Shown here: positions 7,767-15,921 of the stretch, piece after piece
Layout: each line of letters starts with the position of its first letter
How positions within the stretch are numbered: position 1 is the stretch's first letter
Assembly: GCA_040507985.1 (NCBI GenBank)
Contig: JBEVNR010000029.1
Span: 1 to 20,609, forward strand
Direction of reading: 5' to 3'
DNA length: 20,609 nt
Origin: JBEVNR01 sp040507985
GTDB taxonomy: Bacteria > Pseudomonadota > Alphaproteobacteria > Rickettsiales > UBA6187
The notes under the pieces: generated by a model
What the model was told of the DNA's origin: nothing
Databases searched by the model: none
What the model saw: the letters and a program-made list of their open reading frames with translations, nothing else
Made by a program: the position numbers and the translations under genes

Positions 7767-8972
7767 TTAAAAATTCATTTTACTGAAGCTGTTATATAGC
7801 GGTCCGAACACGGCCATCGACACCCAGAGCATAATGCCGCCCATCACTAGCGTGAGCGCCGGCTGGATGACGGCGATCATGTTATTGACCGAGTCTTCCA
7901 CCTCGCGGTCGTAGAAAAAATTGATGTTTTCGACGGCCACCTCCAGATTGCCGCTTTCCTCGCCCACCTTAAACATGCGCACGACGAGGTTAGGGAATTG
8001 GTTGGACGCCTTCAGCGAAAAAGTGAGCGAGTTGCCGTCCGCGATGCTGCGTTTAATGACCGAGACGCTCTCGGAGATGACGCGGTTTTTCACCACGTTG
8101 GCGGCGCTGTCGATGCAGTCGAGCAGTCCGATCCCGCTTTTATACATAATGCCGAAAAAGTGGCAGAAACGGGAAAGCTCGATTTTTTTGATGGTGGCGC
8201 CGATAAAGGGAATGTGCAGTTTAATCACGTCAATCTTATAGGCGACGTCTTCGGACAGCCTCGCCGCAATTTTTATGGCCGCCCACAGCAGGAAGGGGAA
8301 GGGGAGGGCAATGTACCAATCGTTTGCGAAAAATTCGGACGTGGCGATCAGCGCCTTGGTGTACATCGGCAAATCAAAATCTTGCGCCTTCAGGAACACG
8401 GAGAGCTTCGGTATGACGAACAGCATCATGAGCGAGATGATGCCCGTCATCAGCACCAGCAAGAACGCGGGATAATAGGTCGCCTTCCGTATTTTTTTCT
8501 GAATGTGGAGCGTCCATTTCAAGTGCTTGGCCAATTGCGAGAAGGATTCGTGTAGGTTGCCCGATTTTTCTCCCGCCTCAATAAGCGCGATAAAGGTTTT
8601 GTTGAAGATTTTCGGGTGCAACGCCATTGCCTCCGATAGCATCTTACCGGAGCGAATCGCGTCGCAAATTTGCGTCAGCACGCTTTTCATGTGGCCATTG
8701 TCGGTCGAGTCGCGCAAATCGGACATGGCTTCCAGAATCGGAATGCCCGCCTGTTCAAGCTGTTCCAAATGAATGCAGAACACGACCAGGTCCTGCCCCG
8801 TCACCCTGCCGCCGCCCATGCCCGCGCGGGCGCCTTTTTGGGGCTTGCATTCGATGAGCGCCAGGTCGATGGAGCCAAGCTTGGTTTCCAGGTCGTTTTC
8901 CGTCTCCGCCGACATCGAGCCGCGAATGCGCCGTCCCCTGTCGTTTAACGCGGAATAAGCATATAGAGGCAT
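7767..8972 (-). CDS. gspF: Type IV pilus/type II secretion platform protein (GspF/PilC)
   Basis: This 401-residue polytopic inner-membrane protein forms the platform that couples the ATPase to pilin assembly. It opens with the family signature MPLYAYSALNDRGRRIRGSM and carries two T2SSF repeats (about 60-190 and 265-390). The repeat hallmark appears twice: EAGEKSGNL (about 132-140) and KVGEESGNL (about 335-343). Transmembrane helices lie at about 168-190, 218-236 and 366-390. Length and layout are normal and complete. The ATG at 8972 overlaps the gspE stop by one base (TAATG), so the two are co-translated. It could equally be called pilC; no pilin gene is present to decide between pilus and secretion. 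Confidence 0.93.
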   Translation of the reverse strand: MPLYAYSALNDRGRRIRGSMSAETENDLETKLGSIDLALIECKPQKGARAGMGGGRVTGQDLVVFCIHLEQLEQAGIPILEAMSDLRDSTDNGHMKSVLTQICDAIRSGKMLSEAMALHPKIFNKTFIALIEAGEKSGNLHESFSQLAKHLKWTLHIQKKIRKATYYPAFLLVLMTGIISLMMLFVIPKLSVFLKAQDFDLPMYTKALIATSEFFANDWYIALPFPFLLWAAIKIAARLSEDVAYKIDVIKLHIPFIGATIKKIELSRFCHFFGIMYKSGIGLLDCIDSAANVVKNRVISESVSVIKRSIADGNSLTFSLKASNQFPNLVVRMFKVGEESGNLEVAVENINFFYDREVEDSVNNMIAVIQPALTLVMGGIMLWVSMAVFGPLYNSFSKMNF

Positions 8973-10768
8973 TATAATCGCTCCGTCATATCGACGACGC
9001 GAATCAGCTCGTCCAACGTGCTGTATCCCGCCGCCACTTTTTTGATGCCGTCGACGCTCATCGGCAAAAACCCGCTTTTCGCCGACGCCTGCAATATTGC
9101 TTTGCGCGAGGCGCCGCCGGCCACCAACTCGTCGGTTTCCTTGTTCATGGGAAGAATTTCGTGCACCGCCATGCGCCCCTTATAGCCGCTGCCGAAACAC
9201 GCCTCGCACCCCACCGCGTCATAGAGGGTGATCGTTTTGGAAATGCCCATCACGCGCATTTCCTCTTCCGTTGCCGGGCGTGGGGTCTTGCATTTTGGGC
9301 ATAGCCGCCGCATCAGCCGTTGCGCGATGACGCATACGAGCGAACCCGACAGCAAATAAGGTGGGATGCCGATGTCGATCAAGCGCGGAATCGCGCCCAC
9401 CGCGTCGTTGGTGTGCAGGGTGGTGAAGACTTTATGTCCCGTCATGGCCGCGCGCATCGCCATGGTGGCGGTGGCTTCGTCGCGCACCTCGCCGACGAAG
9501 ATAATGTCCGGATCTTGCCGCATCAGCGACTTTACGCCGTCGGCGAAGTCCATGCCCTTATCTTCCACCACGTTAGACTGGCGCAGCATGGGAAGCTGGT
9601 ATTCGACGGGGTTTTCCAGCGTCATGATGTTGACGTCCACGGAATTGATATAGCCCAATATCGAATAGAGGGTGGTCGTTTTACCGCTGCCCGTCGGGCC
9701 GGTGACGATGATGATGCCCTCCGGACGTTTTAAGAGTTTTAGCAATAATTTTTCGTTCGATGGCGCAAGGCCGAGCGCGCTTATCTCCATGAGGGCCTTT
9801 TGCTTGTCGAGCACGCGCATGACGATGTTTTCGCCGTGGACGGTCGGGTGCGTCGCCACCCGGAAATCGATCTCGCGCCCCATGACGGTGCAACTGGTGC
9901 GTCCGTCTTGCGGCTTGCGCGTCTCCGCGATGTTCATTTTCGACATAATTTTCAGGCGCACCGCCACCGCCGGCCAATATTCCTTATGAAAGCTGCGAAT
10001 CTGCACCAATTTTCCGTCTATGCGGTAACGCAGGCGCAAAAAACTGCCTTCCGGCTCGAAATGGATGTCGGAGGCGCCGCGCTTGATCGAATCCACCAAA
10101 ATGGCGTCGACGAGCCGCACCGTGGGGTTGACGTAGCCCTCCTGCTCGCCGCTCACTTTTTTCTTGTCTTGCGCAAGCCCTGACTCTATCTCACGTAAAA
10201 TGCCGCCGATGCTGGTTTCGTAGCCGTGATATTGGTCGAGAATTTCGATGACGTCGCTCTCCGACGCGTAGACCGGCACCAATTTCACCGAGCTGGGGAA
10301 ATAGCTGCGAATCTGGTCGATGGCGACGATGTTATAGACGTCGGTGATCGCCAGAATGATCGCGCCGTCCTTGATCGAAATCGGCACCGCCTTGCAGCGC
10401 TGCGCGACGTCCTTTGGAATTTGCTTAATGAGCTTCGGGTCGAGAACCGTGTTTTTGACGCTGATTTTCTGCGACGCGCCGCCCGAGCTTTCGGTGAGTA
10501 TTTCCGCCAGCGTGCTTTCGGTGATGAAGCCCATTTCGACCAGCACTTCGCCGATCATCTTGCGCTTGCCGCCGCGCTGGTTGTTTTGTTCCTTAAGCGC
10601 CGTCTCCAACTGGTCTTTGGAAATAAGGCCGCTATCGATCAGTTTCTGGCCGAGGGGAATTTTTTGCGCCTTTTTTTTGTCCGCCGCATCCGCTCCGGCA
10701 ACGGTCGCGGCGGGAACCGGCGGGGGCGCTCCCGCCGACAAAGGCGCTTCCGTAGGCGAATATGTCAT
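8972..10768 (-). CDS. gspE: Pilus/type II secretion assembly ATPase (GspE/PilB)
   Basis: This 598-residue cytoplasmic hexameric ATPase powers pilin or pseudopilin assembly. After a Pro/Ala-rich leader (1-35) comes an MshEN/T2SSE_N domain (about 36-180: GQKLIDSGLISKDQLETAL and IGEVLVEMGFI). The catalytic core follows with ASDIHFEPE (232-240), Walker A GPTGSGKTTT (357-366), Asp box TLENPVEY (383-390), Walker B DIIFVGEVRD (421-430) and His box TTLHTNDA (449-456). The zinc-binding cysteines are C490, C493, C521 and C524. All catalytic elements are present. An in-frame stop just upstream excludes a longer start, and GGAG sits 7 nt before the ATG. It leads the first half-operon. The tetracysteine makes it an extension-type ATPase, not a PilT. 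Confidence 0.96.
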   Translation of the reverse strand: MTYSPTEAPLSAGAPPPVPAATVAGADAADKKKAQKIPLGQKLIDSGLISKDQLETALKEQNNQRGGKRKMIGEVLVEMGFITESTLAEILTESSGGASQKISVKNTVLDPKLIKQIPKDVAQRCKAVPISIKDGAIILAITDVYNIVAIDQIRSYFPSSVKLVPVYASESDVIEILDQYHGYETSIGGILREIESGLAQDKKKVSGEQEGYVNPTVRLVDAILVDSIKRGASDIHFEPEGSFLRLRYRIDGKLVQIRSFHKEYWPAVAVRLKIMSKMNIAETRKPQDGRTSCTVMGREIDFRVATHPTVHGENIVMRVLDKQKALMEISALGLAPSNEKLLLKLLKRPEGIIIVTGPTGSGKTTTLYSILGYINSVDVNIMTLENPVEYQLPMLRQSNVVEDKGMDFADGVKSLMRQDPDIIFVGEVRDEATATMAMRAAMTGHKVFTTLHTNDAVGAIPRLIDIGIPPYLLSGSLVCVIAQRLMRRLCPKCKTPRPATEEEMRVMGISKTITLYDAVGCEACFGSGYKGRMAVHEILPMNKETDELVAGGASRKAILQASAKSGFLPMSVDGIKKVAAGYSTLDELIRVVDMTERL

Positions 10769-10798
10769 GCGCGCGCGCTCCGAAAATACCTCTCCTAA

Positions 10799-10839
10799 CG
10801 GATGAAATTATAGAGGGCATCTCTAAATAAAGGGTAAAA
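10799..10839 (-). promoter_or_regulatory. Promoter block shared with the PilMN-like gene (copy 2)
   Basis: This is the second copy of the block TTTTACC-N2-TTATTTAG-N10-TATAATTTCATCCG. The perfect TATAAT is at 10807-10812, about 38 nt before the gspE ATG. Twenty-nine positions in the three conserved segments are identical between copies, while most of the 12 spacer positions differ. The block starts only about 16 bp after the stop of the upstream permease gene, so gspE need not rely on read-through. Confidence 0.6.
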
Positions 10840-10854
10840 CGTTCGTCAGTGGAG

Positions 10855-11922
10855 CTACCCAAAAAGCGACGCCGCCAGTCCGGCCGCCATTCCCGCCGCC
10901 GCGACGACGGCATACATTTTCAGCGCCGTCGCCGTTCCCATCGTTTGGCGGACGACCAATGCAGACAGCACGCTATACGAGCCGAGCGACGTCAGCATGA
11001 CCGACGCCGCCGACGCCGCCCCGCCCGACGCCATAAAGCTGTGGGCGAACATCACGTCAAACGCCATCGGTACGGGCAGGAAGGTGGATATGAGCGCTAT
11101 CGCTCCCAAAGCGAGCGCGTTCGGCTCCGCCGCCAACCGGTGGAAATCGACGAGATTCGCGACCAACGCTCCAAGCAATCCCGCCGCTATCATGAGCGGC
11201 ACGGTGCGGGAAAATACGTACCATAGGTTTTTGGCGTAATCCAGACACGCGCCCGAAACGCCGCCGAACCTTCTTTTAGGCGTCGACGAGGAAGGGCAAG
11301 CGGGAGCCTCCGCCGTCGCGCTCGACGCATGGTTTTTCCCGACGACGAGCGGCACGGCGACCAAGATAACAAGCAACGTCATCGATAGTTTTATGATCGC
11401 GAGATGGAACGGAAACGCTGCGAACAGCATGGACAACACGACCGGGTTCAGCCCCGGGGAGGCGACGGACGCCGCCAGGGCCGTCTCGTGCCGCGCCCCG
11501 CCTTCCGCGACGCATTTGGCGATGGGAGTCACGCAATTGGCGCACACGCCCAGCGGCATGCCCGCCAGCATTCCGCCAAAGGCGTTGACGAATCGGTTGC
11601 GCGATTGCGAAACGCGCACGTAAGATAGCAGCGTGAGCGCGCCGGCGCCGAACAATACGCCGAACGTCATCCCCTTGCGGTTCGTGTACGCCCAATTGGC
11701 GGCGGTGACGGCGGTGCGCTCCCATAACGGTTTGGTGCCGTCGTTCGGCGCCACGCCCGCGTCCGGAGAGATTTTGTCAAGCAAAACCACGTTGCCGGAG
11801 GCGACGGACGCGTACCGTTTGATTAGTCCGGGATACCTGTCCGACCAGAAAACAACCAATATCAGGCACAGCAAGACGACGATAAAGAAAATTTTTGGTT
11901 TGTCGCTCGTTACAATCGCCAT
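10855..11922 (-). CDS. Predicted permease, YraQ/ArsP (DUF318)-like
   Basis: This encodes 355 residues from ATG 11922, with AAGGA eight bases upstream; a GTG at 11940 is the alternative. It is a polytopic membrane protein with about eight hydrophobic helices. The first is at about 11-26, and a periplasmic-type loop with the WERTAVTAANW segment follows. Two features recall the DUF318 permeases (YraQ, ArsP): the conserved helix-break motif GVCANCVTPIA, with two cysteines, and the later ASPGLNPVV. The second half repeats a similar membrane module, as those permeases do. A hydrophilic cytoplasmic loop (KNHASSATAEAPACPSSSTPKRR) separates the halves. In ArsP-type proteins such cysteines bind trivalent organoarsenicals; the substrate here is unknown. 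A DcaP-like porin gene lies upstream on the same strand. Confidence 0.65.
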   Translation of the reverse strand: MAIVTSDKPKIFFIVVLLCLILVVFWSDRYPGLIKRYASVASGNVVLLDKISPDAGVAPNDGTKPLWERTAVTAANWAYTNRKGMTFGVLFGAGALTLLSYVRVSQSRNRFVNAFGGMLAGMPLGVCANCVTPIAKCVAEGGARHETALAASVASPGLNPVVLSMLFAAFPFHLAIIKLSMTLLVILVAVPLVVGKNHASSATAEAPACPSSSTPKRRFGGVSGACLDYAKNLWYVFSRTVPLMIAAGLLGALVANLVDFHRLAAEPNALALGAIALISTFLPVPMAFDVMFAHSFMASGGAASAASVMLTSLGSYSVLSALVVRQTMGTATALKMYAVVAAAGMAAGLAASLFG

Positions 11923-12000
11923 ATCGGAGTTCCTTTTCACGCGGTTGGAATGCTTGCCTTATATGTAAAAACTAGCCTAATATGCTTTATATTCCGTCGT

Positions 12001-12016
12001 CCCCGCGAAAGCGGGG
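12001..12016. repeat. Short GC hairpin related to the 224-362 repeat
   Basis: CCCCGCGAAAGCGGGG is a perfect 6-bp stem closed by a GAAA tetraloop. It is preceded by CGTCGT and followed by ATCTTTA. It resembles one arm of the repeat at 224-362 (GTC.TTCCCGCG..GCGGGAATC) and is probably a fragment of the same family. Its place after the porin stop could let it act as a transcript end or stabiliser. Confidence 0.5.
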
Positions 12017-12049
12017 ATCTTTAGATTAAATCAATAGGGCGGCAGGCTC

Positions 12050-13477
12050 TTATAAATAATACATCACCGACGCCATGATGCGGTCGAGATCGCCTTTTAG
12101 GCCGTTTTCCAGCTCGCGTTCGCCGTGCATGTATTCCGCGCCGACGGCGAACCTGTCTATAGGCTGCCAGTAAGTATTGACGTGCCCGGACCATACGGTG
12201 GCGTTGGCTCCGGCGAGGGACGGCAACATGTCTACGTTGTTGTCGGTCCGGACGTATCCCCCCATGACGTTGGAGCGAATTTCCTTCGTCCAGAAGTGAT
12301 GGTACGAAGCGTATCCGCCCCACGTGGGTTGCGCGTCGAGCACGGAGCCGTTATAGGCGGCGGCGTTCGCCCCGCCGCTGTTTCCTGCGGCGCCGCTCGA
12401 TCCCCCGGAGGCGTCTTCGTACATATAGCGGCCTATGCCGTCGCCGCCCGCGACGCGCAGGCGAATATCGTCTTTTCCGTCCGCCCCGAGTCCGGTTTTG
12501 ATGACCGAAGCGACGGCGAGGCCCCAGCCGAATTCCGAATCGTTCGTTCCGGTCGTCGCGTTTTCGACGTGCAGGTCGCGCGCGAGTCCCGCCACGGATA
12601 TCGTGCCGAAGGGAACGTCCCACTTGCCCATGCCGACAAGGTCCGGCGTTTTTTCCAGCGCGGATCCGACGCTCGGCGAGGAGGGGTCGGAAAAATCGGA
12701 ATACGGATTTTCAAGCGCGATCGAATACGCGCCCTTGCCGATTTTTTTGGTGTAGCGCAGTTGCGGTTGGCGCGATATGGTCATGCCGACGGGACCGTTT
12801 GCGTCCAGCGTCTCGGGATAGGTCGCCGAATCGAAAAACGTCGTCCAGGTTTGCCCGGCGAGCAGTCCCGCCCATTCTCCGTAGAAATGGCGCAATTGCA
12901 GTCCGTGGCCGTTGGAGGTTTTTTCGTTGCCGGCCGCGCCCAGAAAATCCGCCTCAACGTAAAGTTTGGCGTCTCCTTGCGGCGTGGGCGACGTGCCCGT
13001 CAGGCTAAAGCGCGAAGAGCGCGCGTGCATGTTGAATTCCTCGCTTTGCTTGTCTTGCGTCGAGCCGTCGAGCGGAATCGCGCCGAACGAGGCGTAGGGC
13101 GCGCCGTACGCCGTGCCCACGTCGGCGATGGCGTCAAGCTTGGCGAAGCCGCCGATTTTCAGCGACATGTCCGTTCCGGGAATTTTCCACGAATTTTTTT
13201 CCGCGCCGGCGGTCACGATCTTGTCCGCAGGCGGCATGGGCGCCGCGTCTTCGGGCGGCTTGGCCGCAGCGACCGGAACGGCGGCGTTTTTTTGCGTTTC
13301 TTCTTTTTCTTGCGCCTCCATCTCCTCGACGCGCTTCGTCAGCATTTTGACCTGAAGCCGAAGTTCCTTCAGCTCTTCCGCCCGGGTTAAGGCCAACGCG
13401 GGACGCGCGACGAAAAGCGCCGCGCCGCTCCATGCGAGGGCGAAGAATGCATACGCGACGCGATGCGATGTTTTCAT
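12050..13477 (-). CDS. DcaP-like outer-membrane porin
   Basis: This encodes 475 residues from ATG 13477, which has AGGA eight bases upstream. A longer open frame to 13549 lacks a ribosome site and would bury the signal peptide. Residues 1-30 form a classic signal peptide ending ARPALA. A short coiled coil follows (about 33-63, EELKELRLQVKMLTKRVEEMEAQ), as in trimeric porins. After a Pro-rich linker comes SWKIPGTDMSLKIGGFAKLDAIADVG (96-120), the signature entry of DcaP-type porins. The rest is a beta-barrel pattern of alternating residues ending YYL. The final residue is Leu, not the usual Phe, although the penultimate residues are aromatic. DcaP proteins admit small anionic solutes; the substrate here is unknown. 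Confidence 0.82.
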   Translation of the reverse strand: MKTSHRVAYAFFALAWSGAALFVARPALALTRAEELKELRLQVKMLTKRVEEMEAQEKEETQKNAAVPVAAAKPPEDAAPMPPADKIVTAGAEKNSWKIPGTDMSLKIGGFAKLDAIADVGTAYGAPYASFGAIPLDGSTQDKQSEEFNMHARSSRFSLTGTSPTPQGDAKLYVEADFLGAAGNEKTSNGHGLQLRHFYGEWAGLLAGQTWTTFFDSATYPETLDANGPVGMTISRQPQLRYTKKIGKGAYSIALENPYSDFSDPSSPSVGSALEKTPDLVGMGKWDVPFGTISVAGLARDLHVENATTGTNDSEFGWGLAVASVIKTGLGADGKDDIRLRVAGGDGIGRYMYEDASGGSSGAAGNSGGANAAAYNGSVLDAQPTWGGYASYHHFWTKEIRSNVMGGYVRTDNNVDMLPSLAGANATVWSGHVNTYWQPIDRFAVGAEYMHGERELENGLKGDLDRIMASVMYYL

Positions 13478-13512
13478 GTTTTTTCCTATGTCTATGGCGC
13501 CAAACGGCATGC

Positions 13513-13518
13513 AGTATA
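13513..13518 (-). promoter_or_regulatory. Possible -10 box of the porin gene
   Basis: TATACT on the minus strand matches the -10 consensus at five of six positions, about 35 bp before the porin ATG. No good -35 box is found at the right distance. Confidence 0.3.
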
Positions 13519-13597
13519 AAGAAACGCACGTTAAAAAAATATAAATCACGCGGCTTGCGCCGAATGTAACGTAGAAAAAATACCTGCCGTTCCGTGC

Positions 13598-13626
13598 GTG
13601 ACATTTTTTTCTTTTTAACGTATAAT
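13598..13626 (+). promoter_or_regulatory. Near-consensus sigma70 promoter of the 13695-14936 gene
   Basis: GTGACA (13598-13603) and a perfect TATAAT (13621-13626) are separated by exactly 17 bp. Transcription should begin near 13633, leaving a pyrimidine-rich leader of about 60 nt before the ATG. It is the best-formed promoter in the window and is divergent from the porin gene. Confidence 0.7.
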
Positions 13627-13694
13627 CTGCGCCATTCCTTCATCCTATACCTTCTTGCGTCATCTCTCGCCTATAGCTATCGTTGCTTTTCGTT

Positions 13695-14936
13695 ATGGCG
13701 TCGATTACTGTTAACGAGCTGATTACGTTTAACGACGCGATCGCAAAACTAGGTTTAGAAGGCTTCAATAAGGCGCACGCAATCTCTTTGCTATTCCTGT
13801 ACCTTGGCGTGCCAGGCGATCAAGAATCTTTTGATCATGCGGTGTTTGCGCTTAACGAGAATCCAAAAGCTACTCTTACTCCGACATATCGCAAAATAGT
13901 GACCACAGATATGCGAAATGCTTTCGAGACGCGTATTGTCGCCGCTCCGCAGGATTGGAATCGCGTGCTTAATAAGGTGATTCGCCTCTTTCATCGTCCT
14001 CCGGGTTCCGAGCGTCGCGATATGGTCAATATCATGATGAAACGCTTGCGGGAACTGGGCTTTGATCCGGAAGCACAAAATGTCTTCCTCAAGGATTGTA
14101 TTGGGTTGATTTGCGGATCTCTCTATTGCAACCATTGCTTCGTTGATAAAGAAGCTAAGGTAGCGCTTGTGCTTGGATCAACCGTGCCGAAGATGGAAAA
14201 AAGAATTGCGCATGCCTTGGAAACATATCCGAATGCGCATATCGCTATCGTCACAGGGTTTCGGGCTTTATTCTGCGAGCCGGGTTCGGATGAAATTCCG
14301 TCTATCGTCCGATTATTGAGCGAGCGAAAGGTTCCGATTACCGAAGAAGAATTGCAGGAGATCGCCGAAGGCGAAGAACAGGCATATAGAAAAGAGTGTG
14401 AAACTGAGAACGTGACGTTCACGCCCGATACATTGCGCTTACGCATCGTTGCGAACGTCATCTCACGCTATCCTGCCGCCGCTCCTTTCCCCACCGAAGA
14501 AGACGCCCTGAATATGTTGCGTAAGGAAATGAATCTTGAAGAAAAAATGACAATCTTCTGCGCTCAAGAGGGCAACGGACGTTCGAATACCCGTGACTGC
14601 GCCGGAGCGGCCGCTAAGACTTCAAGTTTTAAGAATAAGATTCAACATGCGTATTGTGAAGGCCAAAGGAAATTTCCCGTTGTCTCCACTCCGGAGAATG
14701 TATATAGACAAACTCCGGAAGTATCGAAGGAAATGAAGGGGGAATGTCACGACTGGATCAATGCTGCTTATCAAGGGAACATGACAAATACTTCTCCCAT
14801 CTCCTTCATCCCCTCCGCCCCTAAAGTTGATTGGGAAACGTTGTTGAACGCATCGTCTCCTGAGGAGCAGATCCTTTTCATACTGACCGTAGCGACGGAG
14901 ATGCAGAGCATATTCTATGGTTCCTTAGAGAAATAA
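13695..14936 (+). CDS. Orphan protein, possible YdcF-like (DUF218) core
   Basis: This encodes 413 residues from ATG 13695 (MASITVNEL); an in-frame TTG at 13683 is less likely. Neither start has a clear Shine-Dalgarno. The first 130 residues are helical. A segment at about 145-260 then resembles DUF218/YdcF proteins: a strand followed by glycine (VALVLGST), a helix, a second strand (HIAIVTG), an acidic patch (SDEIPSIVRLLSERKVPITEEE), and later ETENVTFTPDTLRLRIVANVI, comparable to the family's 'E..S.NT.EN' motif. The remainder is unrecognised and contains several cysteines. No signal peptide or membrane segment is seen. YdcF binds S-adenosylmethionine in E. coli, but the role here is unknown. 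It stands alone behind a strong promoter, and its codon use is more AT-rich than that of the porin and nadC. Confidence 0.6.
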   Translation: MASITVNELITFNDAIAKLGLEGFNKAHAISLLFLYLGVPGDQESFDHAVFALNENPKATLTPTYRKIVTTDMRNAFETRIVAAPQDWNRVLNKVIRLFHRPPGSERRDMVNIMMKRLRELGFDPEAQNVFLKDCIGLICGSLYCNHCFVDKEAKVALVLGSTVPKMEKRIAHALETYPNAHIAIVTGFRALFCEPGSDEIPSIVRLLSERKVPITEEELQEIAEGEEQAYRKECETENVTFTPDTLRLRIVANVISRYPAAAPFPTEEDALNMLRKEMNLEEKMTIFCAQEGNGRSNTRDCAGAAAKTSSFKNKIQHAYCEGQRKFPVVSTPENVYRQTPEVSKEMKGECHDWINAAYQGNMTNTSPISFIPSAPKVDWETLLNASSPEEQILFILTVATEMQSIFYGSLEK

Positions 14937-15075
14937 AACTTTCTTGAGCATTGGTTCGCTTGCGTTCGTGTTTCTTAGGTCTTATGGTGCGATAGGCATG
15001 TGTTTCTATGTTCGGCGCCGCAGGTCGCGCGCCGGGGCTTTTCGGTCGTTGCTATAAAAAAGATTTTTATAAAAA

Positions 15076-15921
15076 ATGTTTCCCACCCTCTGTGATCGAC
15101 GATTTATCGACATGGCGCTGGAGGAGGACGTCGGCTCGGGCGACCTTTCCGCCGCCCTTATTCCCGAAGGCGCGCGGGCGCGTTTCGTGATCGCGGCCAG
15201 GGAAAATTTGGTCGCGTGCGGGCTTCCGATTGCCGACTATCTGCTGCGTCTCGCGGCGAAGGACGACGTTGCGATTGATTACGCCGCAAGGGAAGGGCAA
15301 AAAATGCGTGCGGGAGAGGCGATGATGGCGGGAGAGGCCCCGGCGCGCGCTTTGCTGACGGCGGAGCGAACGGCGCTCAATTTCATTCGTCAGCTTAGCG
15401 CCGTCGCGACCTTTGCCGCGAGGCTATGCGAAGAAATGGAGGGAACGGGCGCGCGATTGCTCGACACGCGCAAGACGCTCCCCGGCATGCGGTCCATGCA
15501 AAAATACGCCGCCCGCGTCGGCGGGGCGAAAAACCACCGTTTCGGACTATATGACGGCGTGATGATAAAAGACAACCATATCGCCGTGTGCGGTTCCATC
15601 GAGCGCGCCGTCGACGAGGCGCGGCGCCGCGCCCCGTTACTGACGAAAATCGAGGTGGAGTGCGACAGTTTGGAACAGGTCGAGGAGTGCTTGACGCGCG
15701 CCCTTCCCGACGTGGTGATGCTCGACAATATGAGCGAGGAAGATATGCGCCTTGCCGTCGCGATGCGGCGCGATCTGGGGTCGACGATTACGTTCGAGGC
15801 GTCGGGCAACGTGACGCTTTCGCGCGTGCGCGCCGTGGCCGAAACCGGCGTCGAGTGTATCTCCGTCGGGGCGCTCACCCATTCGCCGCCGCCGGTGGAC
15901 ATAGGGTTGGACGTTGTTTAA
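15076..15921 (+). CDS. nadC: Nicotinate-nucleotide pyrophosphorylase (carboxylating)
   Basis: NadC converts quinolinate and PRPP to nicotinate mononucleotide, CO2 and pyrophosphate in de novo NAD synthesis in the cytoplasm. The 281-residue protein is full length. The N-terminal domain carries LEEDVGSGDLS (15-25), and ERTALNFIRQLS (97-108) opens the barrel. The active-site motifs are DTRKT (130-134), GGAKNHR (149-155), KDNH (165-168), EVE (193-195), LDN (216-218), EASG (241-244) and SVGALTHS (263-270). All the usual substrate-binding Arg, Lys and His positions are present. No Shine-Dalgarno precedes the ATG, and the upstream DNA is A/T-rich. The hydrolase gene begins within its last codons, so the two are probably translationally coupled. 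nadA and nadB are not in the window. Confidence 0.97.
   Translation: MFPTLCDRRFIDMALEEDVGSGDLSAALIPEGARARFVIAARENLVACGLPIADYLLRLAAKDDVAIDYAAREGQKMRAGEAMMAGEAPARALLTAERTALNFIRQLSAVATFAARLCEEMEGTGARLLDTRKTLPGMRSMQKYAARVGGAKNHRFGLYDGVMIKDNHIAVCGSIERAVDEARRRAPLLTKIEVECDSLEQVEECLTRALPDVVMLDNMSEEDMRLAVAMRRDLGSTITFEASGNVTLSRVRAVAETGVECISVGALTHSPPPVDIGLDVV

Noticed and set aside
12125..13390. 421-codon open frame on the plus strand
   Set aside because: It is exactly antisense to the porin, whose signal peptide, coiled coil and DcaP signature are clear. The translation is Arg/Gly/Val-rich and typical of a GC-rich shadow frame.
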